From: Corallochytrium limacisporum
Taxonomy: Eukaryota; Opisthokonta
Direction of reading: 5' to 3'
Length of the DNA: 64,000 nucleotides
Assembly: GCA_002811645.1 (NCBI GenBank)
Contig: PDIP01000020.1
Coordinates: forward strand, 90,939-154,938
The notes under the pieces are model-generated. The model saw nothing but the letters and a program-made list of their open reading frames with translations. It had not been told where the DNA came from and made no database searches. Shown in pieces: positions 32,750 through 42,902 of the stretch. The translations under genes and the position numbers were made by a program. Each line of letters opens with the position of its first letter. The stretch's first letter is position 1.

Positions 32750-35632
32750 TTAGTCGTTTTTCTCGTGCTTGCCATTGATCCGCGCTGGTGAAGAGAGGCA
32801 GGGTACCTCCGAATCCTGACCAGAAGTCAACGCGTGCTCGCCCTCAGCATTGTCAGAATGGTCCCCAATGCGCGGCGATGCCATCAAAGACCCATCATTG
32901 TCCATGCTTGTGTCGATTAGAATGCCGTTGGTTGAGCAGGAATCGTCGAGGGAAGCTCCGTTTTCGGATTTCCCTTTGCTCTGTGTGTAGTCCATGTCCT
33001 CTTGCATGGCAGACATTATGTCCGTCTCCAGGGTAGAATCACGCTTTCGGGGGATCAACGGCACGGCCTTCGAAGACTCGGAGACGCCGGCAAGAAAGCC
33101 AACAATGCTTTGCTGGTAGGAATTCTCTATAAATTCTTCGGCGGTCTTCGGTCCGTTCTTATCGTCTTGGATGACATTGAAGGACAGTGTGGGTCCCATC
33201 CAGTAGTAACGAGGCTTCAGGGCCCGCGTTTGCGTCTCCAGCTGGCTAATGAGCTCAGAAGGATTGCGACCATTCTGTGCCTGACGGTTCAAATACCTAC
33301 CAGGCACCTCAGCATCACTGACAGGGACACCGACCGTGGGACTGTGTTCAGCTGTTGCGATAGCTCCATGTGTCGGAGACTGCGGACTTGGTTGCTTCGC
33401 ACTGCCTTTCTTTTTCTTCTTCTTCTTCTTGCTCTTCGGTGAGGTGCTGCCCTCTGCATTGGTGTTAGGTACCCCAACGTCATCGGTGGATCCAATGCTG
33501 ACATTGTCGTCGTCCATGGCCGTTTTCTTGCTCACGGCGTGTCCCATAAGATCGACCTTAGGTTGCTTCAAGAGATAGGTCCAATTCGTGGTAGCAGCAG
33601 GCACCCGAGAGCCCACGAAGTACTCCTTATCGTCGCTCTTTCTACACACGTCCCACAGTCGCCACGGCTGTGCTGTGATTGACAAAAACCCTTCGGAGAA
33701 CAAGTTGCTCGAAGGGGCATCAATGGGTTCCAAACTCATCCTGTACATCGGTACAAGACCACGAATACTTGCTGCATTCATGAGGTATAGCTCGTTGTTT
33801 TGATTCGGCATGCGAGTTAACCACACCGCTGCCGGGATGTAGTTCCACACACCACTCACATCCTGCTTACCCTTCGTGCTACTACCCTGGCGCTTGCTGG
33901 CCTCCTGCAACTGTTCCGCATTAAGGTTCAGGAACCTCACGCGGGCCTGTGGACCGACATCGGTGATCATGCTAGCCCGTGGTGCCTCAAGTCCCGCGCT
34001 GGCATGTGCATAATCGTTGCGATTGGTACGACCAAGTTCAGAGTGGGCAAAGGCATCAATCTGGCCTCCTTCCGGTTGGATACAATACATATGCGTTGTG
34101 CCCCTACTTGTGCTGACGGCTACATAGCGCAGGTCGGGACTAAATGAGATGCTTTGGACCTGAGCAGGAGTAACACCACGTTGTAGCTGGTACATGAGGC
34201 GAACATTGCAAGGCAGGGAATTGCAAGGCAGTGTTTGTTGTTCATCTGGTTCAATGCTGAACACATGGAAATGACGACCAGAGGCCGACGTCGTGAACAA
34301 CAACCGGCCAGACGGGTCAAATTCAAGAGCGCCCACACCCTTACGATGCGCCTGGAACCGAGCAATCATTTCTCCACTAGCAGTATCCAATATGGCCACA
34401 ATGCCAGTCTTAGCGGCACTGCCTTCCGTGTCCTCCAGATCACTCTCCATGGACGCATCGACTGAACTCTTGGAATCGTTTCCGCCAGACTTCGTCCCGT
34501 CATCCTGCTTGCTACCGCGCCTCATGTAATACTGTGCTTGCTTGATACCAAGATCTGAGAAGTGTAAGACAGTAGAGGAGATACCACGAGCAGCTTTGGC
34601 CGCCATTCCAGTCAGCTGCTGGGCACTGATGCTACCTCTACCGGGTTTCCAGTTATTGTCACTCAAGCGGTCACTATCGCTACGTTCCCTCTCAACATCC
34701 GACGAGAAGGCAGCGGCACCACCCTCATCCTGCGGCATATCTCTGGTTTCGTAGGCAACCCAGCGCCTTCCAACGGCAAAAGCGCGAATGCCACTGCAGC
34801 GAGCGCGACCATTCGCAACTGGCTGAAAATCAGTGTGGAACGGGGCGCACAGGTTGACGCACCGCATAGTATGCTCGACGGCACTGTCAAGGATAGGGAG
34901 GCCAACAATGTCGTCAATCTTCCATATGACCTGCAGATCAAACGGATGCATGGCAATCAACTCATTCCGCGATGTCATAACCATGACTGCCCGACAGTTG
35001 CTGCCAATATGGAGCACGACGCCTGCGTCTACCTCCACTTCCTTCAAGTCCACTGCCGCAGTTGCACTGCTGCCCTTCAAAGATCGAAAATGAATGGTTG
35101 ATTTCCCATGGAGCGCGTACGCAATCAGCGGCCGATGGTGTGCAAACAAGTCCGGTCGGTTGGCGCCACCCTGTGAGTAGAGTGACCTGTGAGGCTGCTG
35201 ACACAGTGTAACGTCAGCGACGAGGCCGCTGCGCATCGAGTGCACTTCAATAAAGAATCCTTGTCCATCAAAGTCACATTCCCAAATCTGAAACCCAGTG
35301 GCGTAACCGACAATCAAGAACAACATGCTGGTGCCGTTTTGTTTCACTACCAGTTCCTCGAAGCGGTACCAGAGCACGACCTCAAGAGTTGGTATTGAAC
35401 GATGTTGTTCATCGTGTGGATCGGCCTCTACCTTGGGCTGAATCTCTGCTCCTTGCACTTTGTGATATGCAGACGCTGCAGCTGAACCAACATTTCTGGC
35501 TAATCCTGGCAGATAGTCCAGAAGCAACCCAGAAATGGCGTCCAGTAATGTTTTCTCGGAGATACGATAAGGTTTGGCTACCTTTCCGCCCGACTTGTCT
35601 CTCCTCGCGGATAAGGGACTCAAGGAAGTCAT
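32750..35632 (-). CDS. BCAS3: BCAS3-like WD40 protein (PHAF2, autophagy/cytoskeleton)
   Basis: A 960-residue homologue of BCAS3 (human about 928). The N-terminal two thirds is a WD40 beta-propeller related to PROPPIN/Atg18 proteins, with the BCAS3-typical GVGALEFDPSGRLLFTTS (about 430) and FSPDLRYVAVSTSRGT blades. The BCAS3 domain follows (about 640-690) with LSITAQPWRLWDVC. A poly-lysine run (about 733-741) encoded by a CTT tract and an acidic, Ser-rich C-terminus come after. In animals BCAS3 works with PHAF1 at the phagophore and influences microtubule/actin-driven polarity. The first ATG is used; the N-terminus is basic and lacks a signal. It is convergent with the amino acid transporter and divergent from TMEM64. 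Confidence 0.9.
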   Translation of the reverse strand: MTSLSPLSARRDKSGGKVAKPYRISEKTLLDAISGLLLDYLPGLARNVGSAAASAYHKVQGAEIQPKVEADPHDEQHRSIPTLEVVLWYRFEELVVKQNGTSMLFLIVGYATGFQIWECDFDGQGFFIEVHSMRSGLVADVTLCQQPHRSLYSQGGANRPDLFAHHRPLIAYALHGKSTIHFRSLKGSSATAAVDLKEVEVDAGVVLHIGSNCRAVMVMTSRNELIAMHPFDLQVIWKIDDIVGLPILDSAVEHTMRCVNLCAPFHTDFQPVANGRARCSGIRAFAVGRRWVAYETRDMPQDEGGAAAFSSDVERERSDSDRLSDNNWKPGRGSISAQQLTGMAAKAARGISSTVLHFSDLGIKQAQYYMRRGSKQDDGTKSGGNDSKSSVDASMESDLEDTEGSAAKTGIVAILDTASGEMIARFQAHRKGVGALEFDPSGRLLFTTSASGRHFHVFSIEPDEQQTLPCNSLPCNVRLMYQLQRGVTPAQVQSISFSPDLRYVAVSTSRGTTHMYCIQPEGGQIDAFAHSELGRTNRNDYAHASAGLEAPRASMITDVGPQARVRFLNLNAEQLQEASKRQGSSTKGKQDVSGVWNYIPAAVWLTRMPNQNNELYLMNAASIRGLVPMYRMSLEPIDAPSSNLFSEGFLSITAQPWRLWDVCRKSDDKEYFVGSRVPAATTNWTYLLKQPKVDLMGHAVSKKTAMDDDNVSIGSTDDVGVPNTNAEGSTSPKSKKKKKKKKGSAKQPSPQSPTHGAIATAEHSPTVGVPVSDAEVPGRYLNRQAQNGRNPSELISQLETQTRALKPRYYWMGPTLSFNVIQDDKNGPKTAEEFIENSYQQSIVGFLAGVSESSKAVPLIPRKRDSTLETDIMSAMQEDMDYTQSKGKSENGASLDDSCSTNGILIDTSMDNDGSLMASPRIGDHSDNAEGEHALTSGQDSEVPCLSSPARINGKHEKND

Positions 35633-38208
35633 TCTTCCGTTATTGAAATGAAACTACTACGCTACGGCTAATTCAGGTCATCCTGAAACATGCAATCGGA
35701 AAGCTGATTCCACTTGTTGGTCACTATTCTAATATCTCGTGTCCGCGGTATGTCACTATGATTCGCCGGTCAATGAGTACTATATCACTTCAGCACTGTC
35801 AGTGCTTAATGAGATTGGGTCTTTTTCATAGGCATATGTATGGAACACTGTGGCTTTGAAATACTCTATCAGCCGAAAACCGAGGGACTGGTCCATCGAA
35901 AACGAACCCAATCCTTCTGTCCAGTTCCACCAGCGGCCGCAGTCGATTCGCGCCAGAAACCTGGCCCCCGCTTTTGCTCGGAGATTGGGAGGGCTGCGCG
36001 GCTGGCACACAGCAACGCCCCGCTTCACTGAAATTCAGGGGAACCGTGCGGCAATGAAATCAAGCGTTATACATTTAGTAGGGCGTCCGAAAAATTCTTA
36101 AATGCCACGACACAAGGTACCACTGCCTGCAGGGAGCGGGTGAGGCAGAGTCCGCCCGGCTCGGCATTGAAACCCGGTCTCAAGCAGGACCGACCAGGAG
36201 TGATGGGCAGCCACCGCACTCAACGGGAGGGCCCGAAGCCGGGCAGTGAGGGTGCGCCGAGTTGGAAAGTTTCGTGGCTGCTCAGTTACAATGGCAGACA
36301 TCAGTGGACGTCAATAAGGGAGAGAAGCGATTAAAGGGGGGGGAGGTAAGGGCACCGGGATTTGCTCCGTTGTGACTCCGCCGGCCTTGCCGGTTTATGG
36401 GTGCAAATTGAATGGCTCGGTAATAACACGACTCTGCACCCACGGTTGTGGTGCAAAACCGGGCGGTTCCGCGAGAAAAAATATTTTTTACGCAGTGACA
36501 AAAACAGAAAATGGGCTAAGTGGCCAGATGTAAATGTATGGAGCTGAGAGACCCACCTCTACCGTGTTGTTTTGGTGCTCACCATCCTCCCCTATATGAT
36601 CTTTCTTGGAGCAGCCGCGAGAACATTGTCGAGGGTGCCCGGTTGTAATAAAAAGCCAGTCCACAGATTCGTATCTGATCCTCAGACTTGGGCCGCTGGA
36701 AAACTCTTGGCTGTTGCCTCCGCTTTCTGCAACATGCGTCACTGGTTTGCAGGTAGACACTTACAGTATGATAGTACCTAATACGTGACGCCGTTTTCGC
36801 TGTGGTATTGTGCGGAACACTAAGACAGCTTGCTGGCCCCGCAGCCCTTTCACTCCCCATGCCTTACAGATTGTGATCGACGCGAGAATGTGCATAGTAG
36901 TGCGCGTTCACAGAGATTTCACTCTCATCGGACACATGCCTGCCCGGCGTCGATGGCTTGCTGTGAGCAAATGCTGCCCAGCATACCCCAATATTGAACT
37001 TGCAAAGCCCTGGTCGGGCTTTCGGAGGGGGAGCGGGTGGGCGGCTGCTGCCGATTGCGACAACGCTGGCCACCCAGTGCTGGGCTCGCCCAGCCAGATA
37101 CCATTGTGATCTTGGTCCTGGCAAACTTCGCCATGGATTTCTTTGTAATCAAAGCGTTCATGTCTTCATGTCCTTTGTGAAAATCCCGACACATCCACAC
37201 AGTACACTGCGATCGGGCAGTTGGTCAATCTACTCAAAATGCCCTAGGCTGGTAAGAGTGTCCACAGAAGGGGAGCAATATCATCTCTTGGCACCCACAA
37301 ATCCCATGCTATGCAATGCCATGCCACGCTCAGCTTTCTCAGCAGAGGATCCCGATCATCCTCTAGTCCGAAAGTCTTTCTTGCTACCTGACGTTCAGTT
37401 GATAGCTGTTCGCTCCGACATCATGACCGGCAGTCGTTTTGGCAATGTGTTCGTCATCTCCGGAAAACTAAAAAAAGCCCCTTCGCTAGTGTTAGTCCAC
37501 CGCCACGCCACATCCAGTCTCCTCCGCCATCAAATCCGGTACCGAACGCCATAAGAAGCCAGGTTGGTACACTACGCACCCAGGGAAGTGTCACTAAACG
37601 GTAACGACCCGCGACTGGGCATTTGCATCTTATCTATGGTCCGCTGCGCACTCTCTCCGGTATTTTTTTTCTCAGCGATTTTTTCTTGTTCACCACTTCG
37701 AGAACACATCCAGGGGGCAGCGGAGCCTGCAAAAATCTTTGCGTCATGCAGCCTTGCCCTCTTCAGACAAGCCTTCTATTCGACCAGCCCATATAAAATA
37801 TATGGGTTCAAGGGAGCACGGACGGGAACCCCCTTGGCGACCGGGAACCCCTCTATTTCTTTCGGCCGGCCTGGGGCCAGGGTTAAGTGTTGGAAAGGAA
37901 AGCACGCAGTTTCATAGTGTAGGTGGGTCAACTCGAATTACTTGCTGCCAATGGCCTTGTTAACAGTTGAGGACGTTTTGAATCAAGTGGGTACGGATGC
38001 GGAACGGTTAAGTTTCGTGCTGGCGGTTTCCTGCATTCAATGATTCAAGTAGAAAAGAGAACGAAAACTTGCTAACGCGGAGGTCCTCGGGTACATACAC
38101 TTCTGTGGACAACGCAACGGCCAGTTAAAGTCTACGAGCGGGGAATCAGTTCCTTAGTATGCGACATTATCTGTAGCGAATAACCTAGATATTCAGGTCA
38201 GATCCCGT
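35633..38208. other. Divergent promoter region BCAS3/TMEM64, 2.58 kb
   Basis: No gene is supported. The longest frame (about 36994-37554) opens with TTG and has no motif. A short inverted repeat AGCACTG/CAGTGCT lies at 35792-35806. A TATA-containing palindrome lies at 37788-37806. Confidence 0.65.
37788..37806. promoter_or_regulatory. Palindromic TATA-like element
   Basis: CCCATATA and TATATGGG flank AAA. The centre contains TATAAA, about 420 bp upstream of the TMEM64 start. It could be a core promoter element or an SRF/MADS-like CArG-type site (it resembles CC-AT-rich-GG but with a longer AT core). Confidence 0.35.
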
Positions 38209-39252
38209 ATGGTTTCGGAACGAAACTACCCGCACCCGAGACAGTCGAGTGATGGCGGGAGCAGTAATGCACAGATCAGTTCTCCATTGATTCCGAAGGC
38301 TCTTGGAAAGAGGCCAGCGGAGACAGAAGATGGCGTAAGGGCATCGGATACGAATAGTCTTCGCTATAGCGTGGATTTGAAGACAGAATCAGACAATGGT
38401 AGCCAGTCGGGTGATCTTTTTGCAGATGACCGGGCAATGCTTCGAGAGGAGTATGAACCATCATTCATGCGCCATTTCAATGCACGGAACCGGAAAATTG
38501 CGTTGGGACTATTTGTGTTTCTGGCAGTCTTGAGTGCAGTTCTTACTTTCATTTTCCGCAAGGAACTGTTCGCATTCTTTGAAATGTTTGCAGAAAAAGT
38601 GAGAAGCTTAGGTTTCTGGGGTGTGCTGCTCATGTACTTGGCACTGGTGGCCACTGGGTTTCCTCCGGTATTTGGATACATGTGGCTGCTGTTGCTGTCC
38701 GGTTTCATTTATGGGTGGTATGGATTCTTTCTGAGTTGGGCCGGGTCCGTGTCAGGTGCGACAGCGTGCTTCCTACTAACTCGATTTTATTTCAAGGATC
38801 TTGCTGTGCGGGAACTGGTACGTGTATATCCGGAGACCTACCCAGTGATTTCGCGGGCAATTGAGCAGGAAGGGCTCAAGATGGTAGTTCTAGTCCGTCT
38901 GGCACCCTACCCATTCGGGTTCATGAATAGTTTGTTTGCAGTATCTCCCGTCACGTTTTCAAAGTACATAGCCGGTACAGCCATTGCCAAGACTAAGCTG
39001 CTTGTCCATACGTGGATTGGTGTTACTCTGAGTGATCTCAGTGACATTATCAACGGTGGGTCATGGCAACAGAAGGAAGTAGAGATTGCTGCTGGCATAG
39101 TTGGCGCCATCGTCGCGGTCGTGGTGATGTGGTGGAGCTATAAGATATCAACAGAGGCTATTGCTAGGCACAAGGTTGACAGGAACAATCTGGAGATGGA
39201 GGGGTCCGCAGAATCATTGGACGTGACCACAGTGGGCCATGAGAATGCCTAA
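38209..39252 (+). CDS. TMEM64: TVP38/TMEM64-family membrane protein (VTT domain)
   Basis: A 347-residue integral membrane protein. A hydrophilic N-terminus (about 95 residues) precedes a first transmembrane helix (about 97-115). A VTT/DedA domain follows (about 135-280) with the typical FPPVFGYMWLLLLSGFIYG loop and the re-entrant VRLAPYPFGFMNSLF segment (Arg, Pro and Asn conserved). Another helix lies near 290-312. VTT proteins such as TMEM64, TMEM41B and VMP1 sit in ER/Golgi membranes and act in lipid scrambling and trafficking; TMEM64 itself also modulates SERCA2 calcium uptake in animals. Assignment to TMEM64/TVP38 rather than TMEM41 rests on the overall layout and the APYPFGFMN motif. It is convergent with SEN34 (66-bp gap). 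Confidence 0.85.
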   Translation: MVSERNYPHPRQSSDGGSSNAQISSPLIPKALGKRPAETEDGVRASDTNSLRYSVDLKTESDNGSQSGDLFADDRAMLREEYEPSFMRHFNARNRKIALGLFVFLAVLSAVLTFIFRKELFAFFEMFAEKVRSLGFWGVLLMYLALVATGFPPVFGYMWLLLLSGFIYGWYGFFLSWAGSVSGATACFLLTRFYFKDLAVRELVRVYPETYPVISRAIEQEGLKMVVLVRLAPYPFGFMNSLFAVSPVTFSKYIAGTAIAKTKLLVHTWIGVTLSDLSDIINGGSWQQKEVEIAAGIVGAIVAVVVMWWSYKISTEAIARHKVDRNNLEMEGSAESLDVTTVGHENA

Positions 39253-39318
39253 ACGTAAAACTTAGTACTTAAAGAAGTCTTCATTGCGATGTTTAATACT
39301 TTTTAGTCATGTGCGTAC

Positions 39319-40257
39319 TTATGACTTTCCTGATCCAGCCCAGCCAACACTATGATAAATCGGTGCATCGATTTTCTTTCCTGCCATCGCAAGTAAAACT
39401 GTCTTTCTCGTGGATGTACCCAACCGTCCAGCGGCCACCAGGTCCATCATGGAGAAGTGGGGTTCATCGTGGTCAATCACAATCGCAATGAATTGAGAAT
39501 GGAAGGCATTTGGATCTCCATGGTACACCAAAAAGTCTCCCCCGAACTTCAGACCAGATGTCAACCAGTATCCTCGAGCGTGGAGATCCCTATATACGAG
39601 GTATCGAGCCAAGCGAATCCCATCCTCGTCGTGTTTGAATATATCCTCGGGATCCTTCTCGATGTATCCTTGTCGCTGGTCGTCATACGTAGGCGGAATC
39701 GTGCGTCTCACAGCGGACAGGAAATCCACAACGGTTTTTAGGTGTACCCTGGCCGTTTCCGGGTTCTCCAGGTCGGCAGCTTCCTTTTCCAACGACAAAC
39801 CTCGGGCTTCACGCTGCTCCTTCCAGTTTAAGAGTGCTTTTTGTGCTGATACCCGGTGCTCGTCCTGTCGATGCTGGTAATTGGCATGATGGTCCATCCA
39901 AACGCTGTCGGTCGGTATCTCAACAAACTTGACAGTTGGTTCTAGTTCTCGCAAAAGCTGTGCTTCCTCCCGCATGAGTTTTAGCGGCAAGGAATGCTGA
40001 TCATTCTGGGCAGAGAAACGTGGATGTACACCCACAAGAGCCCCAAGGATACGGTGCTTTATATGCAGATACGCGATCTCGCGCACAGAGTAGATAAAAA
40101 ACTCAAAGCATTGGTTTGAGGGAGCGGAATGGCTGTGACCATGGCTCTGGAGAAAAATATTGATGCCATCTGGAGGACCTGTTGGACTTTCGAGCCATTC
40201 TTGCACTTCCGCTATGATAGCATCAGCGTCCTCCAGGAACTGCTGATCCTTTATCAT
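39319..40257 (-). CDS. TSEN34: tRNA-splicing endonuclease catalytic subunit SEN34
   Basis: A 312-residue protein whose C-terminal third is the tRNA-intron endonuclease catalytic domain: YLVYRDLHARGYWLTSGLKF, then GGDFLVYHGDP, FHSQFI and AAGRLGTSTRKTVLLA. The catalytic triad is complete (Y245, H253, K285). The RLGTSxRKT stretch matches SEN34 rather than SEN2. SEN34 cleaves the 3' splice site of intron-containing pre-tRNAs within the SEN2-SEN34-SEN54-SEN15 complex in the nucleus. Its presence implies that at least some tRNA genes of this organism carry introns although its protein genes do not. The start is the first ATG. It shares a 608-bp divergent region with the RGG protein. Confidence 0.94.
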   Translation of the reverse strand: MIKDQQFLEDADAIIAEVQEWLESPTGPPDGINIFLQSHGHSHSAPSNQCFEFFIYSVREIAYLHIKHRILGALVGVHPRFSAQNDQHSLPLKLMREEAQLLRELEPTVKFVEIPTDSVWMDHHANYQHRQDEHRVSAQKALLNWKEQREARGLSLEKEAADLENPETARVHLKTVVDFLSAVRRTIPPTYDDQRQGYIEKDPEDIFKHDEDGIRLARYLVYRDLHARGYWLTSGLKFGGDFLVYHGDPNAFHSQFIAIVIDHDEPHFSMMDLVAAGRLGTSTRKTVLLAMAGKKIDAPIYHSVGWAGSGKS

Positions 40258-40865
40258 AGTGTGTATGCGAGAAGATCACGACTCCATTCTTGGTAATTTT
40301 CTATGCGAGATACTCTCAAGTTCGACTGACAAATGATCAAAGCGGTTCCTAATGATAGACATCACAGGTCCTAGTACCTTGGCCGGCTATCGTTGGTCTT
40401 CTCTTTGTTCCGTGAGTATGCAGTTGCTTGCGAACTCTCAGAGTCTCGGGTCGAACTACCAGCGCTGGCCTCAGCACCACAAAACCGCCCTCTTTCCTCC
40501 TAACCGAGTCGACGCCCGCACGACGGGGGAAGGGCTTTGGCTACCGGGTCCCCACATGCAAAAAGGGACCGTACAGAGAGAGAGGGAGCTTGGCAGGCTT
40601 TCCTGTAGACAAACAGTTTGCAAGGCTTGGCGACCACAGGAATATTGTATACATCACTCTGTGCTGGTTTATGGTATTTTAAGAATGACCTGATGAAAAT
40701 CATACTACCGTAATAACGGGCTTGCAAACATTGAAGTTCATCCACTATTTTGCACTGGTTTAAAAGGTTTTCGTGTTTGCCATTGGTTTTTTATCGCAAG
40801 GTATGTTGCGGTTCGTTTTCTGTGGATTCGGCCTTATAAAAATATAATCTACACGCTGGCGTAGA
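40258..40865. other. Divergent promoter region TSEN34/RGG protein
   Basis: No gene is seen. The clearest element is a TATA box at 40835-40840 immediately before the RGG gene. Confidence 0.6.
40835..40840 (+). promoter_or_regulatory. TATA box 31 bp upstream of the RGG-protein ATG
   Basis: TATAAA, inside the AT-rich run CTTATAAAAATATAAT, begins 31 bp before the start codon at 40866. In animals and fungi, initiation 25-35 bp downstream of a TATA box would place the transcript start almost on the ATG, giving a near-zero leader. Confidence 0.5.
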
Positions 40866-41816
40866 ATGGTACGCGAATACGAGTACCGTGGCCGTGGAAG
40901 GGGTCGTGGTCGTGGAGGCTATCGGGGACCACCTCATGGAGAATACTATGACGACCGCGACCGTCGAGGACCCCCTCGTGGTCGTGGCGGACCGCCTGGT
41001 GGTTACTACGATGATCGTGGAGGCAGAAGATACAGAGGACGTGGAGGATCCTACCAAGCGCCACCCGGCCGCGGATATGACGACGACCGGGAATACCGCC
41101 CTTTGCCTCGCGGGAGCATGCCAGGATATGGAGACAGACCCCCCCCTGGTGAGGACATGCGGGCTTCAGCAAGCTACGCGCCCCCGGTGGACAGACGCGG
41201 ATCTCGAGGAGTGCCTCCGGATCTACGCGGCATGGCGCCTTCCGAAGCTAGAGAACATAGAGAACCCGCATCTGGAACATCCAATGCAGCCGGAGGCGTT
41301 CCGGACGTACCACCTGGTCAGGGGTTGCCACCGGGAGACTCCGGAATGATACCCGGGGGGGGCATGGCTGGCAGTGGACCTTCGGCAGGCGGACCTCTTC
41401 CGCCATTGAACATGCCACCGGGGGATGGTAGACCTCCGATGAATGGCCCGCCGTCTCACAGGGCATCTATGGGGGAGCGGCCTCCCGGTTTCGGACCTCC
41501 GCACCGTGGTCCACCCCCAAACTTCCGGGGCCGCCGTCGATCCAGACCGGCATCGAATTTGAGGCCAGTACGTGATCCCCGTGCTCTGGAACCATTCACA
41601 AGCGCCAAGATCGAAGAATTGGAGAGACAGATAGAGGCTGTGCAACGCGAGGGAATGACACTACGGGCAGGGCAGGACCCCATGACACACGTAATGGCAG
41701 GAGACGCAGCATGGGCAACACGGCGTGCACTTCGTGATCTTGATGTCGCCACAGCCAAAGTTGAGGCCCATGAACTTGAGATCAATGCTCTGAAAAGCTT
41801 GGCATCGGGCTCATAA
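40866..41816 (+). CDS. RGG/Pro-rich putative RNA-binding protein with C-terminal coiled coil
   Basis: A 316-residue protein with strong bias. Residues 1-85 are Arg-Gly rich with several RGG/RGRG units interleaved with YYDDR repeats, typical of RNA-binding and arginine-methylated, phase-separating proteins. Residues 85-235 are Gly/Pro rich (PPG, MPPGDG, GPPHRGPPP). The last 80 residues (about 238-312) are not low complexity and form a predicted helical/coiled region starting AKIEELERQIEAVQREG. I do not recognise a named family. A role in RNA binding or ribonucleoprotein assembly is inferred from composition. The start is the first ATG, just downstream of a TATA box. The frame at 40888-41349 is an overlapping shadow. 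It is convergent with PDXK (90 bp). Confidence 0.75.
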   Translation: MVREYEYRGRGRGRGRGGYRGPPHGEYYDDRDRRGPPRGRGGPPGGYYDDRGGRRYRGRGGSYQAPPGRGYDDDREYRPLPRGSMPGYGDRPPPGEDMRASASYAPPVDRRGSRGVPPDLRGMAPSEAREHREPASGTSNAAGGVPDVPPGQGLPPGDSGMIPGGGMAGSGPSAGGPLPPLNMPPGDGRPPMNGPPSHRASMGERPPGFGPPHRGPPPNFRGRRRSRPASNLRPVRDPRALEPFTSAKIEELERQIEAVQREGMTLRAGQDPMTHVMAGDAAWATRRALRDLDVATAKVEAHELEINALKSLASGS

Positions 41817-41906
41817 GAGATAAGAGATATATATATACATCTTGATTTGTCTTGCTTTAGTACGCATTTTACAGGTCTTTGAATACTTTTGCACGTTATG
41901 ATCATT

Positions 41907-42902
41907 TCATATTTCTTCACACTCGACAGTGCTGAGATCCGGGGCTTCGATGAGGTCATTGTTGCCAATAAGACGGAGCTCCCGGGCCATGCAGTTCTTT
42001 CGTTGCTCTCTGCATTCAGGATCTCCTGTCATGGTCACATAGCGTTCATGTGTGGCCTTCAGAACCCCCGCCATAATTGCAGCGACATGCTTCAAGGCAA
42101 GAGGAGTGTCGCTGGGGTATTTGGTCGTCTGAGCCAGCAACATAGCCGCGAAGAGATCACCTGTGCCGGTGAAGCTACCCGGCAAAGCAGTGATCTGGAG
42201 CCGCCACATCTTCTTTGTGCCATCCTCCAACTTCTCGCTGGCATAAATTGAGACCTTACCATTGCTGCTAGGATCATCTTCGAGCTGTGAGCTGGTGATC
42301 ACGACCAACGAAGGGCCCTTGTCATGAATGAAGTCGATGGCCTTCGTCAGATCAGCCAAAGTTCTAACAGTGATTCCACTAATGTGTTCCAATTCAAATT
42401 GATTTGGGGTTACCTCGTCGGCGACAGGTAGAACCTCGTCCCTATAGATTTCCACAAGGTCAGGAGGAGTGTAAAATTCTCCATCATCACCCATAACAGG
42501 GTCGCAAACGTAGCGGAACGGCTGGTTAAGTTTCGCTCTGACTTCGCGGATCGCGTTTACAAGGGATACGATCTGTCGAAGGAATGATGCATTTCCAACA
42601 TATCCAGTCAGTAGATGCGCGATTCCATTTTGAAGCCCATTATCACACATTCCTTCATATAGTGCATCAAGTTGCTCACCACTAAGTCGCTCACCCTTGA
42701 TACCTTTTATATATCCGGTATGATTCGAGAACTGGACGGAGTTAATGACGTCAACTTCGAATCCTAGTAGCTGCAGAGGAAAAGTGGCAGACCTGTTGCC
42801 AACATATCCAGACACCACATGGGATTGAATGGACAAGACTCTGGAGTCTCTGTTATCGTTCTGTAGAATGGCAGAACTGCGCCTTCGCTCCAAAGCACCC
42901 AT
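41907..42902 (-). CDS. PDXK: Pyridoxal kinase
   Basis: A 331-residue ribokinase-fold enzyme that phosphorylates pyridoxal, pyridoxine or pyridoxamine with ATP to supply pyridoxal phosphate in the cytosol. Family motifs are all present: VLSIQSHVVSGYVGNRSATF at the substrate site (22-41), NSVQFSNHTGY (54-64), LLTGYVG (98-103), CDPVMGDDG (133-141), and the catalytic GTGD with base D249 in the FTGTGDLFAAMLL anion-hole segment. Length matches eukaryotic PDXK (about 312). The start ATG precedes the conserved block by about 20 residues. It shares a 724-bp divergent region with KTI12 and is convergent with the RGG gene. Confidence 0.97.
   Translation of the reverse strand: MGALERRRSSAILQNDNRDSRVLSIQSHVVSGYVGNRSATFPLQLLGFEVDVINSVQFSNHTGYIKGIKGERLSGEQLDALYEGMCDNGLQNGIAHLLTGYVGNASFLRQIVSLVNAIREVRAKLNQPFRYVCDPVMGDDGEFYTPPDLVEIYRDEVLPVADEVTPNQFELEHISGITVRTLADLTKAIDFIHDKGPSLVVITSSQLEDDPSSNGKVSIYASEKLEDGTKKMWRLQITALPGSFTGTGDLFAAMLLAQTTKYPSDTPLALKHVAAIMAGVLKATHERYVTMTGDPECREQRKNCMARELRLIGNNDLIEAPDLSTVECEEI

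Noticed and set aside
36994-37554. 186-codon frame in the BCAS3/TMEM64 spacer
   Set aside because: It opens with TTG, and the first ATG leaves a short unremarkable peptide.
40888-41349. 153-codon frame overlapping the RGG gene
   Set aside because: It is a shadow frame of the low-complexity RGG gene, with no independent signal.
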